Assembly: GCA_945869195.1 (NCBI GenBank)
Contig: CAMBNV010000003.1
Coordinates: forward strand, 1 to 64,000
Reading direction: 5' to 3'
Origin: Gemmatimonas phototrophica
GTDB taxonomy: Bacteria > Gemmatimonadota > Gemmatimonadetes > Gemmatimonadales > Gemmatimonadaceae
DNA length: 64,000 bases
The notes beneath the pieces were generated by a model that did no database searches, had not been told where the DNA came from, and saw nothing but the letters and a program-made list of their open reading frames with translations. The translations under genes and the position numbers were made by a program. Below, piece by piece: positions 31,286-42,174 of the stretch (its first letter is position 1; every line of letters starts with the position of its first letter).

Positions 31286-31535
31286 GGCCGCGCCTACGGC
31301 CGCTGCGAGGGCGACGAGGGGGAGGAGGAGTGGGTCTTCCAGGCGAGTGACTTAAGGGGAGAGGGCGCGCGGGGTCGGGGCAGAGTCGAGCGGTAAGAAT
31401 AGCTCAGACTCGGAGTGGAAGTACTTGTGGCTGCGGCCGATGATATCTTTTACTGGCGCCGACCGACCTTTGGCGCCCCACTCGGCCCGTGCGATGCCAC
31501 GGCCGGGATTCACCCACCAGTTGGGACTCCAAGCG

Positions 31536-32879
<1,344 letters not shown>

Positions 32880-32891
32880 TCGAACAGGAGG

Positions 32892-32931
32892 GGTGAGGTG
32901 TGAGGAGGGCCGTCCGCTCTCACCTCTCACC
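32892..32931. terminator. Putative bidirectional terminator between convergent genes
   Basis: Imperfect inverted repeat GGTGAGGTGTGAG / CTCACCTCTCACC between the gltA stop and the mutY stop. Confidence 0.4.
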
Positions 32932-33675
32932 TGACATCCGTTGGAACGTCTTGCAGACCCCGCCTAGCGGGCAGATCTCACAGCGCTTCACTCTGGCCGT
33001 GCACACCAGCGCTCCGAGCTCTATCAGTGCCTGATTATGCACCCACGTCGCTTTGCCGGTGCGAGGGAGCGTAGCCTCGGTGATCGCCCAGATCCGCTTC
33101 TGGTCGCGCGCGCGCTTTGGGTGGAGGCGTGGAGCGAATACACGCGTGATCAGACGCGCGACGTTGGTGTCCACGAGTGCGGCGCGGCGCTCGAATGCGA
33201 AACTCGAGACCGCGCCGGCAGTGTACGCACCGATGCCGGGGAGTCTGCGCAGCGACTCGGCCTCGGCAGGTAGCGTGGCTCCATTCTTCGGCGAGCCGTT
33301 TGCGCGTGCGGTGGCGGAATCGCCCCACGCTGCGGCGCCTTCACGCACCACCGCGCGCGAGAGCTTGTGCAGGTTCCGCGCACGAGCGTAGTAGCCGAGT
33401 CCTTCCCATGCTGCGACGACATGCGTCTCGCGCGCGTCGGCCAGTACCTCGAGAGTGGGGAAGCGCTCCAGGAAACGCGGGTAGAACTCCATCACGCGCG
33501 CGACCTGAGTCTGCTGGAGCATCAGCTCTGAGACGAGGATCTGATACGGATCTCGCGTATTGCGCCAGGGGAGATCGCGGGCATTGCGCCGGTACCAGAC
33601 GCGAAGACGCGAGCCGAAGGTGCGGAGCGCGTCAGGGTCGAGGCGAGGGGAGCGTGACGTGGTGCGCGGGGGCAT
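32920..33675 (-). CDS. mutY: A/G-specific adenine glycosylase, short form
   Basis: SELMLQQTQVARVMEFYPRF, LPGIGAYTAGAVSSFAF, VDTNVARL, C-x6-C-x2-C-x5-C FeS; ends just after the FeS loop. Confidence 0.88.
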   Translation of the reverse strand: MPPRTTSRSPRLDPDALRTFGSRLRVWYRRNARDLPWRNTRDPYQILVSELMLQQTQVARVMEFYPRFLERFPTLEVLADARETHVVAAWEGLGYYARARNLHKLSRAVVREGAAAWGDSATARANGSPKNGATLPAEAESLRRLPGIGAYTAGAVSSFAFERRAALVDTNVARLITRVFAPRLHPKRARDQKRIWAITEATLPRTGKATWVHNQALIELGALVCTARVKRCEICPLGGVCKTFQRMSGER

Positions 33676-33676
33676 T

Positions 33677-34315
33677 TCAGCGCGGATCCCAGGTCGGAAT
33701 CTCCGCAAAGAGACCGCCGTCGACGATTAACTCACGAGCCAGCAGCAACCCGACTACAATGTTTAGCGCGCCCGCCACCAGCCGGATCCTCGACTGAAAG
33801 CGCATCACCCGCGCGCCGGCGTACCAGGCGGGCACTGCGAGCAGCATCGTGACGACCATCATCCCCAGGATTGTGCCGAGCCCGAAGACGAACAGGTAGA
33901 CGAGCGATGCGACGGTCCCGCGGATCGTTGCCAGGACAAGCAGCACGACCGCGGCACTACCGGCCAGGCCATGCACGAGACCCACGAGGAACGGCCGGAT
34001 CGTCGCGCGCGGTGCGTCGTCGCGCGCGCGCAGAGTGGTGAACCCGAGCGTGATGAGCATGAGCGCCACACTGAACTCGAGCCCGAGCCCGATGCGCGGG
34101 GGGATCACCAGCCGGAAGGCCACGATCGTCCCGCCGACCACGAGCAACGTGAGTGTGTGCCCGATCCCCCAGAGCGCACCGATGCCCGCTGCGCGGGCGA
34201 GCGACCGCTCGCGCGCGACAATCGCCGTCACCGCGACCACATGGTCGGCGTCCGTGGCGTGGCGGAGGCCCAGGAGGGCGCCTAGGATGATCGCGGTGAT
34301 GGGAGGTTGGAGCAT
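33677..34315 (-). CDS. NiCoT/UreH-like transition-metal permease
   Basis: LGLRHATDADHVVAVTAIVARERS (HX4DH-type motif); multi-TM. Confidence 0.75.
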   Translation of the reverse strand: MLQPPITAIILGALLGLRHATDADHVVAVTAIVARERSLARAAGIGALWGIGHTLTLLVVGGTIVAFRLVIPPRIGLGLEFSVALMLITLGFTTLRARDDAPRATIRPFLVGLVHGLAGSAAVVLLVLATIRGTVASLVYLFVFGLGTILGMMVVTMLLAVPAWYAGARVMRFQSRIRLVAGALNIVVGLLLARELIVDGGLFAEIPTWDPR

Positions 34316-34399
34316 CGTGGAATCTGTGGTGCAGGGGGAGCGATGAGGAGGGTGCGTACGAGTGCGTGACGGTGTGCGTGATGCGATCTGCCCCCGCCC

Positions 34400-35680
34400 T
34401 TAGCTGACCTTCTTGGTCTTCTTCTTGAGGAAGTCCATCAGGATGAACTGGCCCAGCGTCATGGTGTTCGTGAAGTAGGCCCGTCCGCGCGTGATCGTGC
34501 TGACCATCTTCACGAACTCTACGAGCGCGGCGTCGCGCGCGAGCATGAACGTGTTCACCGGGATCGCAGCCTTGCGGCATGCAGCCACCTCGGTGAGCGT
34601 CTCCTGCAGCACGAACGCGTCGAGCCCCATCGCGTTCTTGTAGATCCGCCCGTCGGGCAGGGTGAGCGCGCTGGGCTTGCCATCGGTGATCATCACGATC
34701 TGGCGCATGTCCTTCTTCTGCGCCATCAACAGCCGTCGGGCGAGCTTGAGTCCCGCAGCGGTATTGGTGTGATACGGCCCCACCTGTGCCTTGGCGAGCG
34801 CCCCCATCGGGATCTCCTCGGCGGAATCGTGAAAGAGCACGATCCTGATCGTGTCGCCAGGGAACGAGGTCTGAATCAGATGCGTGAGCGCGAGCGCGAC
34901 CTTCTTGGCCGGCGTGAAGCGGTCCTCGCCGTAGAGGATCATCGAGTGCGAGCAGTCGAGGATGAGGACGGTCGCACAGCTCGAGCGGTACTCACTCTGC
35001 CGTACCATGAGGTCGGTGTACTCGAGGTCCATCGGTACGTCGATGGACCCAGTGCGGAGCATCGAGTTCTTGAGCGTTTCAGTGATGTCGAGGTTGAGGA
35101 CGTCGCCGAACTCGTACGGCTTACTGCCCGCGTCGGACTCGATCCCGGTCGCCAGCTGCGGCGTGTCGTGCGACCCGAAGCTGCTCTTGCCGAGCCCGCC
35201 GAGGATCCCACGCAGCGATTTGTAGCCTAAGAAGTCGATGCCCTTAGCGGTGAGGTCGAACTGGACATCCTGTGCGGCGGCCTTCGCGAGACCGCCTGAA
35301 CCGAGCACTGGCTGATGGCCCGAGGGCGCCTGGGGCGGTTGCTCGGTCTTGAGGAAGCCTTCCTTGATGAGACGCTGGACGATCTCGTCGAGGAGCGTCG
35401 AGAGTTTTTCCTCCGAGAGGTCGTCTCCGTCGCCGCGGAGGGCCTCGAGCATCTCGGGCGTGAACTGTCCGCTCTGAATGAGCGCGTCGAGAATCGCCTG
35501 GCGAAGCCCGTCGATCGACCGATCGCCGCCCTGGTGCTCGTCGTCGCCCCACGGATTCGACGGCCCACCGCCGGCGAATCCCGATTGCAGCAGGAAGTCC
35601 GCGAGGTTGTTGAGCAGTGATTGGAGATCCACCGCGTCGGCGGACTCGGGGCTGAACTTACTGTAGGTGTGGAATCGCAT
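34400..35680 (-). CDS. VWA domain protein (MoxR-associated type)
   Basis: VLILDCSHSMILYGEDRFTPAKKVALALTHLI (MIDAS DxSxS), IVMITDGKPSA. Confidence 0.88.
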   Translation of the reverse strand: MRFHTYSKFSPESADAVDLQSLLNNLADFLLQSGFAGGGPSNPWGDDEHQGGDRSIDGLRQAILDALIQSGQFTPEMLEALRGDGDDLSEEKLSTLLDEIVQRLIKEGFLKTEQPPQAPSGHQPVLGSGGLAKAAAQDVQFDLTAKGIDFLGYKSLRGILGGLGKSSFGSHDTPQLATGIESDAGSKPYEFGDVLNLDITETLKNSMLRTGSIDVPMDLEYTDLMVRQSEYRSSCATVLILDCSHSMILYGEDRFTPAKKVALALTHLIQTSFPGDTIRIVLFHDSAEEIPMGALAKAQVGPYHTNTAAGLKLARRLLMAQKKDMRQIVMITDGKPSALTLPDGRIYKNAMGLDAFVLQETLTEVAACRKAAIPVNTFMLARDAALVEFVKMVSTITRGRAYFTNTMTLGQFILMDFLKKKTKKVS

Positions 35681-35763
35681 GGGTGCCCTCTCTCACCGAA
35701 GAATACCTACCGGAAGGTACACTGCCACTGGGGAGTGAGACCCGCCACCTTTCCAGCACGCCA

Positions 35764-36999
35764 ATGACCGCGCCACTCCAGTTTCGCTCACTGAATCCGT
35801 TCCGGACCCTGGCCAAGTACCGGAATTTCCGGCTCTTCTGGTTCGGGCAGACGACCTCGCTCGTCGGATCATGGATGCAGACGGTCGCCGTGGGCTGGAC
35901 GGCGCTCGAGCTCACCAACGATGCCTTCATGGTCGGACTCGTCTCGGCCGCGAACACCTTCCCGATTCTCCTCTTCTCGATCCCAGGCGGCGTCGTCGCC
36001 GACCGCAACGACAAGCTGCGGGTGGTCCGGATCGCGCAGGCGCTCATGTTGGCCGAAGCGGCCGCGCTCGCGGCACTCTCGTTCACGGGCCACCTCACCA
36101 TTGGTTGGCTGCTCGGGTTGGCGCTGTTCGGCGGCCTGCTCGCGGCCTTTGAGATCCCGGCGCGACAGTCGCTCCTGATGGAACTCGTCGGCAAGGAGGA
36201 CATCGCGCAGGCGATCGGTCTCAACTCCACCGGCTTCAACCTCGCGCGTGTGCTGGGCCCGACGATCGCCGCGATTGTGATTGCCCGGCTCGGCGTCTCC
36301 TGGACGTACGCGCTCAACGCCGTAAGCTATCTCGCCGTGCTCGTCGGTCTCGCCATGATCCGACTGCCCGATCGGCGCGCGATACCGCGACCGAACATGA
36401 GCCACCTCGAAGGAATGCGCGAGGCAATCCGCTATGTGCTCGACACGCCGCCGCTCCCGATGCTCATCGCGATGGCGACAGTCTTCTCGCTGCTCGGCGT
36501 GCCGGTGATCACACTCCTCCCCGTGGTGGCACGCGAGCAGCTCGGGCTTGGCGCCGACGGCTATGGCGCGCTCATGGCATGCCTGGGGCTTGGTGCGGTC
36601 GTGGGTGCGCTCGCGATCGCGGCGACTGGCGGCGGCGCGCAGCGCGGGAAGGTGTTCCGCGCGGCCTCGTTCAGCTTCGCTTTGCTACTCATCGTCTTTC
36701 CGCTCGTGCGCGTGCCCGTGATCAACGGGCTACTCCTCTTCGCTGCGGGCATCGCGATGATCCTCAACAACGCGATTGTGAACGCGCGGTTGCAGGAGCT
36801 CGTGCCCGACGCGATCCGCGGGCGCGTGCTCTCGCTCTGGGTGATGGTGTACGTGGGCGGCTCGCCGATCGGGTCGTTCTTGGGCGGCTGGGTGGCGAGC
36901 GTGGCCGGCGTGGACTGGGCGATCGGGGGCGGGGCGGTGCTGATGCTACTCTTCGCGCTCTGGGCGTTCCGGCGGCATCCCATGCTTGCGGCGCGCTGA
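35764..36999 (+). CDS. MFS transporter (enterobactin exporter-like)
   Basis: FRTLAKYRNFRLFWFGQTTSLVGSWMQTVAVGWTALELTNDAFMVGLVSAANTFPILLFSIPGGVVADR. Confidence 0.9.
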   Translation: MTAPLQFRSLNPFRTLAKYRNFRLFWFGQTTSLVGSWMQTVAVGWTALELTNDAFMVGLVSAANTFPILLFSIPGGVVADRNDKLRVVRIAQALMLAEAAALAALSFTGHLTIGWLLGLALFGGLLAAFEIPARQSLLMELVGKEDIAQAIGLNSTGFNLARVLGPTIAAIVIARLGVSWTYALNAVSYLAVLVGLAMIRLPDRRAIPRPNMSHLEGMREAIRYVLDTPPLPMLIAMATVFSLLGVPVITLLPVVAREQLGLGADGYGALMACLGLGAVVGALAIAATGGGAQRGKVFRAASFSFALLLIVFPLVRVPVINGLLLFAAGIAMILNNAIVNARLQELVPDAIRGRVLSLWVMVYVGGSPIGSFLGGWVASVAGVDWAIGGGAVLMLLFALWAFRRHPMLAAR

Positions 37000-38409
37000 G
37001 CGGCCGTACGTCCCGCTCTCCGACCGAGAGAGCTTCCGTCGCGCGACGAGCGCCTCGAGTACGAGCTCGCACGCCACGACCGCATCGGCATCATCGGTCA
37101 CACCGAGTCCGGCTGCCGTGATCTGCTCGATGAGCCCCGGCACCGTCGCGAAGCCCGCGCGCGCCACCGCCGTGCTCGCGTCGTCGCTCACCTGCAGCGC
37201 CTGCCCACGGTCGAACCAGATCACGATCTCGTCCAGATTGAGCGTGGTGCCGCGCGCGGTTAGCGTGGCGTCCGCTGCACGACGGATCAGCTCGCGCGCG
37301 ATCACGGCGCCACCGATCAGTTCGCCCTCGTACTCGAGTTCGATCTTCCCGGTGATGGCCGGGAGCGCCGCGTAGACATCGGCGAGGCGTGGGACGATTT
37401 CTGTTTCACCCAGCCTCGTTGCCCGCCGCTCGGCGTTGGAGATCACGTTCTCAAGGAGCGAGATCGACAGGCGCTGGGAGACGCCCGATCGCTGGTCGAT
37501 CCGTTTTTCCTGCCGGGCCTCGAACGCCACGCGCTCCGCCACCTCCGCGACGATCTGCGGCAGGCGCAGCGGTAATCCGTCGCGTACAGTCCATGCCTCC
37601 TGCGCGGTAATCGCCATCGCGAGGTCCACTGTCGCCGGATAGTGCGTGATGATCTCGCTTCCGATCCGGTCCTTGAGTGGCGTGATGATCTTGCCGCGGG
37701 CCGTGTAGTCCTCCGGATTCGCGGTGAAGGCAAGGACCACGTCGAGGGCCAGGCGCACCGGGTAGCCCTTGATCTGCACATCGCCTTCCTGCATCACGTT
37801 GAACAGGCCCACCTGCACCTTGCCCGCGAGGTCGGGGAGTTCGTTTAGCGCGAAAATCCCGCGGTTGGCGCGCGGGAGCATGCCGTAGTTGATCGAGAGC
37901 TCGTCTGACAGCAGGTGTCCGCCACGGGCGGCCTTGATCGGATCGAGGTCACCAATCAGGTCGGCCACCGTCACGTCGGGTGTGGCGAGCTTCTCCACGT
38001 ACCGCTGCTCGGGCGTGAGCCAGGCGATCGGCGTCTCGTCGCCCAGCGTGACGATCCGATCGCGGCCGTACTTGCTGATCGGGCCGAACGGATCGTCATT
38101 GGTCTCGCTGCCGGCAATCACCGGCAGCTGAGGATCGAGCAGCGTGGTGAGCGCGCGCAGGATCCGCGATTTCGCCTGACCACGGAGTCCCAGAAGGATG
38201 AAGTGGTGCTTGGAGAGCAGCGCGTTCACGATCTGTGGCATGACCGTGTCTTCGAAGCCGAGGACCCCCGTGAAGAGAGGTTTGCCGTCGGCGATGCGTG
38301 CAAGAAGGTTGCGGCGGATCTCGTGGCGGACGGAGCGCCCGCGGTGTTCCGGCGCGCCGTAGCGCGACTGCTTCAGGGCGCCGAACGTGAGGGGGAGTTG
38401 AAGGCTCAT
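36946..38409 (-). CDS. MoxR/Mg-chelatase-like AAA ATPase
   Basis: FILLGLRGQAKSRILRAL (P-loop-like), GIFALNELPDLAGKVQVGLFNVMQEGDVQIKGYPVRLALDVVLAFTANPEDYT. Confidence 0.85.
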   Translation of the reverse strand: MSLQLPLTFGALKQSRYGAPEHRGRSVRHEIRRNLLARIADGKPLFTGVLGFEDTVMPQIVNALLSKHHFILLGLRGQAKSRILRALTTLLDPQLPVIAGSETNDDPFGPISKYGRDRIVTLGDETPIAWLTPEQRYVEKLATPDVTVADLIGDLDPIKAARGGHLLSDELSINYGMLPRANRGIFALNELPDLAGKVQVGLFNVMQEGDVQIKGYPVRLALDVVLAFTANPEDYTARGKIITPLKDRIGSEIITHYPATVDLAMAITAQEAWTVRDGLPLRLPQIVAEVAERVAFEARQEKRIDQRSGVSQRLSISLLENVISNAERRATRLGETEIVPRLADVYAALPAITGKIELEYEGELIGGAVIARELIRRAADATLTARGTTLNLDEIVIWFDRGQALQVSDDASTAVARAGFATVPGLIEQITAAGLGVTDDADAVVACELVLEALVARRKLSRSESGTYGRSARRKHGMPPERPEREE

Positions 38410-40505
38410 CAGTTGGTGGGTCGGATTTCAACGAGGTTGTCGTAGAACACGGGCCCGGCGCCCATGTCGGTGAGCCGCTGGCTGGTGGTCGCGTTCACGG
38501 TGCGGCCGTCTGGCGAAAGCTTGGCCCACCAGATCCCCGGAGCCCACGCCACGCCTTCGCGAATTCCTTCCCGCACACGCGCGCGCGCCTGGAAGTGCCC
38601 GCGCGCGTTCTCGACCATCACCATCACCCCGTCTGCGATTCCCCGGCGCTCAGCGTCGTGCGGATGCAAGGCCACCTCTGGTTCGCGCGCAGCGCGCTGC
38701 AACGGCCCCACGTTCACGAAGCTTGAGTTGAGGAACTGGTGCGCTGGAGAAGAAATCAGCGTGATCGGGAAGCGAGCAGCCAGCGCCGGAACGTTCTCAG
38801 GAAACTCGTGGGGCGGCGTGAAGCGCGGCAGCGGGTCGAGCCCGAGTGCCTTCATGCGCTCGGAGTAGAACTCGCACTTGCCGCTCGGCGTAGGAAAGCC
38901 GCCGTCGGCGAATGGCGAGTAGGGCGACGGCACTGAGAGCCGCACCCAACCGTTCGCCTTGAGCGCGTCATACGTGACCGAGGCCATGCGCGCATCGGAT
39001 GTGTCGAGCGCAGCACGCACCAGCGTGTCGTCGTCGTCCCGTAGGCAGGGATGGTCGAGCCCCATCCGCGCTGCGAGACGGCGGAAGATCTCGGTGTTGG
39101 GTAGTGCCTCACCGATCGGGGCAATCGCCGGCAGGTTGAGCGACGCGTACAGATGCCCGTACGACCAATGGACGTCGAGATGTTCGAGCTGCGTCGTCGC
39201 CGGCAGCACCCAGTCGGCGTAGTCGCAGGTGTCGGTGCGGAAGTGCTCGAGGACGACCATGAAGAGGTCTTCGCGCTTCATGCCGTGGATCACAGCGAGA
39301 TGGTCGGGTGCGATCGCCGCTGGGTTCGAGTTGTAGACGATCATCGCTCGCACCGGCGGTCCCCCCACGCCGGCATCGGGCGCGCGTAGCGCCTGGCCGA
39401 GCAACGACATGTTGATCGTGCGCGTCCCCGGCGGGACGAGATCGGGGCGTTGCAGCGCATTCTTGTTGAAGGCAAAACTCCCGCTCGACGAGAGTTGCAC
39501 GCCGCCGCCGGGGCGCCGCCAGTGGCCAGTGACGGCCGGCAGGCAGGCGATCGCGCGCACCGCCATCGCGCCACCCCCGTGGCGCTGGAGCCCATAGTTG
39601 AGTCGCACGAAGGCGGCCGTCGCGCGGCCGTACTCACGCGCGAGCGCCACGATCTGCTCCTCGGGCAGGCCGGTGATCGTCGCCACCCGAGACGGCGCGT
39701 ATTCTAGCACGCGCTCGCGCAACTCGGTGGCGCCCAGCGTGTGGCGCGCGAGATAGTCGTCGTCCTGCATCCCTTCGGCAAACAGCACATGCATCAGGCC
39801 GAGCGCGAGCGCGCCATCGGTGCCTGGGCGAATGGCGATCCACTCATCGCACTGCTCGGCCGTGCGCGTGCGGATCGGGTCAATGCAGATCACTCGCGCG
39901 CCCTTCGCCTTGGCCTCAAGAATCTTGGGCCACAGGTGTGGATTGCTCGTGAGTGTGTTCGTCCCCCACAGGATCACGAGGTCGGCTAGCGGCACCGCGT
40001 CGGTGTCGGCACCGATGCTTGCGCCCACGGTCATCCGCATCCCCATCATACCGGCGGTCGCGCAGATCGTGCGGTCGAGCAGAGAGGCGCCAAGGAGGTG
40101 AAAAAAACGCCGGTCCATCCCTTCACTCTGCAGCAGGCCCATCGTGCCAGCGTATGAATACGGCAGGATCGCCTGTGGCCCGTCAGGCGAGGCACGAATC
40201 GCGTTGAGCTTCGCACTGATCGCGTCGAGCGCTTCGTCCCACGTGGCCTCGATGAACTCGCCGCGGCCTTTTGGCCCAACGCGCCGGAGCGGCGTCAGCA
40301 CGCGATCGGTGTGATAGGTGCGCTCGAGATAGCGATTCACTTTCGTGCAGAGAAAACCCTGCGTGAAAGGATGCTCGGGATCGCCCTGGATGCGCGTGGC
40401 CCGCCCGTTCTCGACGGTCACCAGCGTAGCGCAGGTGTCGGGGCAGTCGTGGGAGCAGGCGCCGCGAATGATTCCTGGGGGCGCGGTCGAGACTGGTGCA
40501 ACCAT
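38409..40505 (-). CDS. Molybdopterin-dependent oxidoreductase
   Basis: GACSHDCPDTCATLVTVENGRATRIQGDPEHPFTQGFLCTKVNRYLERTYHTDRVLTPLRR; LVILWGTNTLTSNPHLWP. Confidence 0.9.
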   Translation of the reverse strand: MVAPVSTAPPGIIRGACSHDCPDTCATLVTVENGRATRIQGDPEHPFTQGFLCTKVNRYLERTYHTDRVLTPLRRVGPKGRGEFIEATWDEALDAISAKLNAIRASPDGPQAILPYSYAGTMGLLQSEGMDRRFFHLLGASLLDRTICATAGMMGMRMTVGASIGADTDAVPLADLVILWGTNTLTSNPHLWPKILEAKAKGARVICIDPIRTRTAEQCDEWIAIRPGTDGALALGLMHVLFAEGMQDDDYLARHTLGATELRERVLEYAPSRVATITGLPEEQIVALAREYGRATAAFVRLNYGLQRHGGGAMAVRAIACLPAVTGHWRRPGGGVQLSSSGSFAFNKNALQRPDLVPPGTRTINMSLLGQALRAPDAGVGGPPVRAMIVYNSNPAAIAPDHLAVIHGMKREDLFMVVLEHFRTDTCDYADWVLPATTQLEHLDVHWSYGHLYASLNLPAIAPIGEALPNTEIFRRLAARMGLDHPCLRDDDDTLVRAALDTSDARMASVTYDALKANGWVRLSVPSPYSPFADGGFPTPSGKCEFYSERMKALGLDPLPRFTPPHEFPENVPALAARFPITLISSPAHQFLNSSFVNVGPLQRAAREPEVALHPHDAERRGIADGVMVMVENARGHFQARARVREGIREGVAWAPGIWWAKLSPDGRTVNATTSQRLTDMGAGPVFYDNLVEIRPTN

Positions 40506-40744
40506 GAACTTCCTGACTCCGGAGCATGGAGTGAGAGCGTACGATGCACGCTAATGCGCGGCGGTCCGGTGCATCCGATGATTGGTAACTCGTTGCTGTA
40601 AAACGGGTTAACAGGCATTTTGCCGAGTCAGTCACACTGGTATCCTGACATGCGGTGCACGAGGAGACTAGGCGAAATATGACATTTTAACAAAAATCTA
40701 ACGCCAACCCATTGGTGAACAAGGCCCTATCGCGGGAGCGCGCA

Positions 40745-40773
40745 TTGACCAGTAGAATCGGCACGCTTAGTTT
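40745..40773 (+). promoter_or_regulatory. Sigma70-type promoter upstream of small lipoprotein gene
   Basis: TTGACC - 17 nt - TAGTTT. Confidence 0.55.
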
Positions 40774-40845
40774 ACCCGTTCGTGCGGCACCTGCGAACCA
40801 CTCGCGGTCCGTCGCATCATCCCACTCTCGACGCAGAGTTTCTAA

Positions 40846-41013
40846 ATGAAGCGTTTTGCCCTTGTTGCCTCCGTGTTCATGTTCGCCGCTTGCGCCCCGA
40901 AGGCCGAAGAGCAGGCGCCGGTTGTAGAGACCGTCGCCCCGGCCGTTGATTCGGCCGCGGCCGTGACCGATTCCACTGCAGTGGTTGTTGATTCGACCGC
41001 GACGAAGCCCTAA
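40846..41013 (+). CDS. Small lipoprotein (55 aa)
   Basis: MKRFALVASVFMFAACAPKAEEQAPVVETVAPAVDSAAAVTDSTAVVVDSTATKP*; lipobox FAAC; not in the supplied ORF track. Confidence 0.7.
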   Translation: MKRFALVASVFMFAACAPKAEEQAPVVETVAPAVDSAAAVTDSTAVVVDSTATKP

Positions 41014-41028
41014 GCAGCTTCTCGCCCC

Positions 41029-41072
41029 AAGCGACGAACGCGCGATCCTACGGGATCGCGCGTTCGTCGCTT
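41029..41072. terminator. Bidirectional terminator-like hairpin
   Basis: Perfect 20-bp inverted repeat AAGCGACGAACGCGCGATCC - TACG - GGATCGCGCGTTCGTCGCTT with UNCG-type tetraloop, between convergent genes. Confidence 0.75.
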
Positions 41073-41133
41073 CGTGACATATGCCGACCTGGCTCCGCAA
41101 TCGCCCCGTCATCCACGGGTGATTGCGGAGTAA

Positions 41134-42174
41134 TCACGTGGTAATCGCGAGGCTCGGCACCGCCAGCGGTGCCACGCGCGCGCGCGTCTCGCCGGACTCG
41201 GCACGGATGATGACGTCGCTCCCGAGTTCGACTTCGCGGCGCAGCATCGCGATGGCCAACGCACCGCCCGTACTCGAGACAACGCTCGTGCGCACCTCGC
41301 CGACGTCGGTACCCGCGAGATCGATCACGCGCGCGCCCTCTGCAAGTGGAGTGGCGCTTGTGAGCAGACGCAACAGGCGGTTTACATGGCCGCGAAAGTG
41401 GATCCGGGCGACGATCTCTTGCCCGGTGTAGCAGCCCTTGTTGAATGAGATTGCCCCGAGGACGTCGAGTCCGGCTTCTTGCGGGATCGTTTCGATGTCC
41501 ATCTCGGCGCCCCACTCGGGAAGCCCGGCTTCCACGCGCAGCACCTTGATCTCGACGGGCGATGCGGAACGCGTGCCTGCCGCGACAAGCGCCGCGCGCA
41601 ACGCTGCCACGCTCGTGCGCGCCCCGATCACTTCGAAGCCAGCGACACTGAGCTCCACCGAGCGCAGCACGTAACACGGCATCTCGGCGTCGCCGACCGC
41701 GAATCCCTCAAAGGCACCAAGCGCATCGAGCCGCGCCGCGAGTGGAGATGCTCGGTCATCGGTCCCTGTGTCGGTCACGGTCTCGGCTGCGTCCGCCGCG
41801 ACCAGCGTGGCGTCTCCGAGTGCGCGTGCGAGGATGGCGGACGCGTCACTGCCGTGTACCCCGAGACAGTCCGTCGCTTCAGAAATAACGACGTACTTCG
41901 CGAGGCGCGGGTTGACGAACTTTCGGATCATCGCGATGAACCCGTCGCCTGCCGCCGCGTCGCAGTCGACGAGGAGATCCGATCCCCGGTCAAAGACGCG
42001 GCAGAGGGCGATCACGCGGCCTTTGGGCGTGAGTGCGGCCGCACGATGACCGGTGCCGGCGCGCAACTTGATGACGTCATTGGTTACGAGGCCGCCGAGT
42101 GCTTCTTTCGCCTTCTCGCCCGAGAGGGTGAGACGCATTCGGTCGCCGCGCTCCACCATGAAGGCCGCGTTCAT
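41134..42174 (-). CDS. ygfZ: YgfZ/GcvT-fold folate-binding protein
   Basis: Signature FNKGCYTGQEIVARIHFRGHVNRLL. Confidence 0.92.
   Translation of the reverse strand: MNAAFMVERGDRMRLTLSGEKAKEALGGLVTNDVIKLRAGTGHRAAALTPKGRVIALCRVFDRGSDLLVDCDAAAGDGFIAMIRKFVNPRLAKYVVISEATDCLGVHGSDASAILARALGDATLVAADAAETVTDTGTDDRASPLAARLDALGAFEGFAVGDAEMPCYVLRSVELSVAGFEVIGARTSVAALRAALVAAGTRSASPVEIKVLRVEAGLPEWGAEMDIETIPQEAGLDVLGAISFNKGCYTGQEIVARIHFRGHVNRLLRLLTSATPLAEGARVIDLAGTDVGEVRTSVVSSTGGALAIAMLRREVELGSDVIIRAESGETRARVAPLAVPSLAITT

Noticed and set aside
40687-41112. 141-aa minus-strand ORF covering the small lipoprotein
   Set aside because: Low-complexity translation crossing the terminator hairpin; the plus-strand lipoprotein has promoter, lipobox and terminator.
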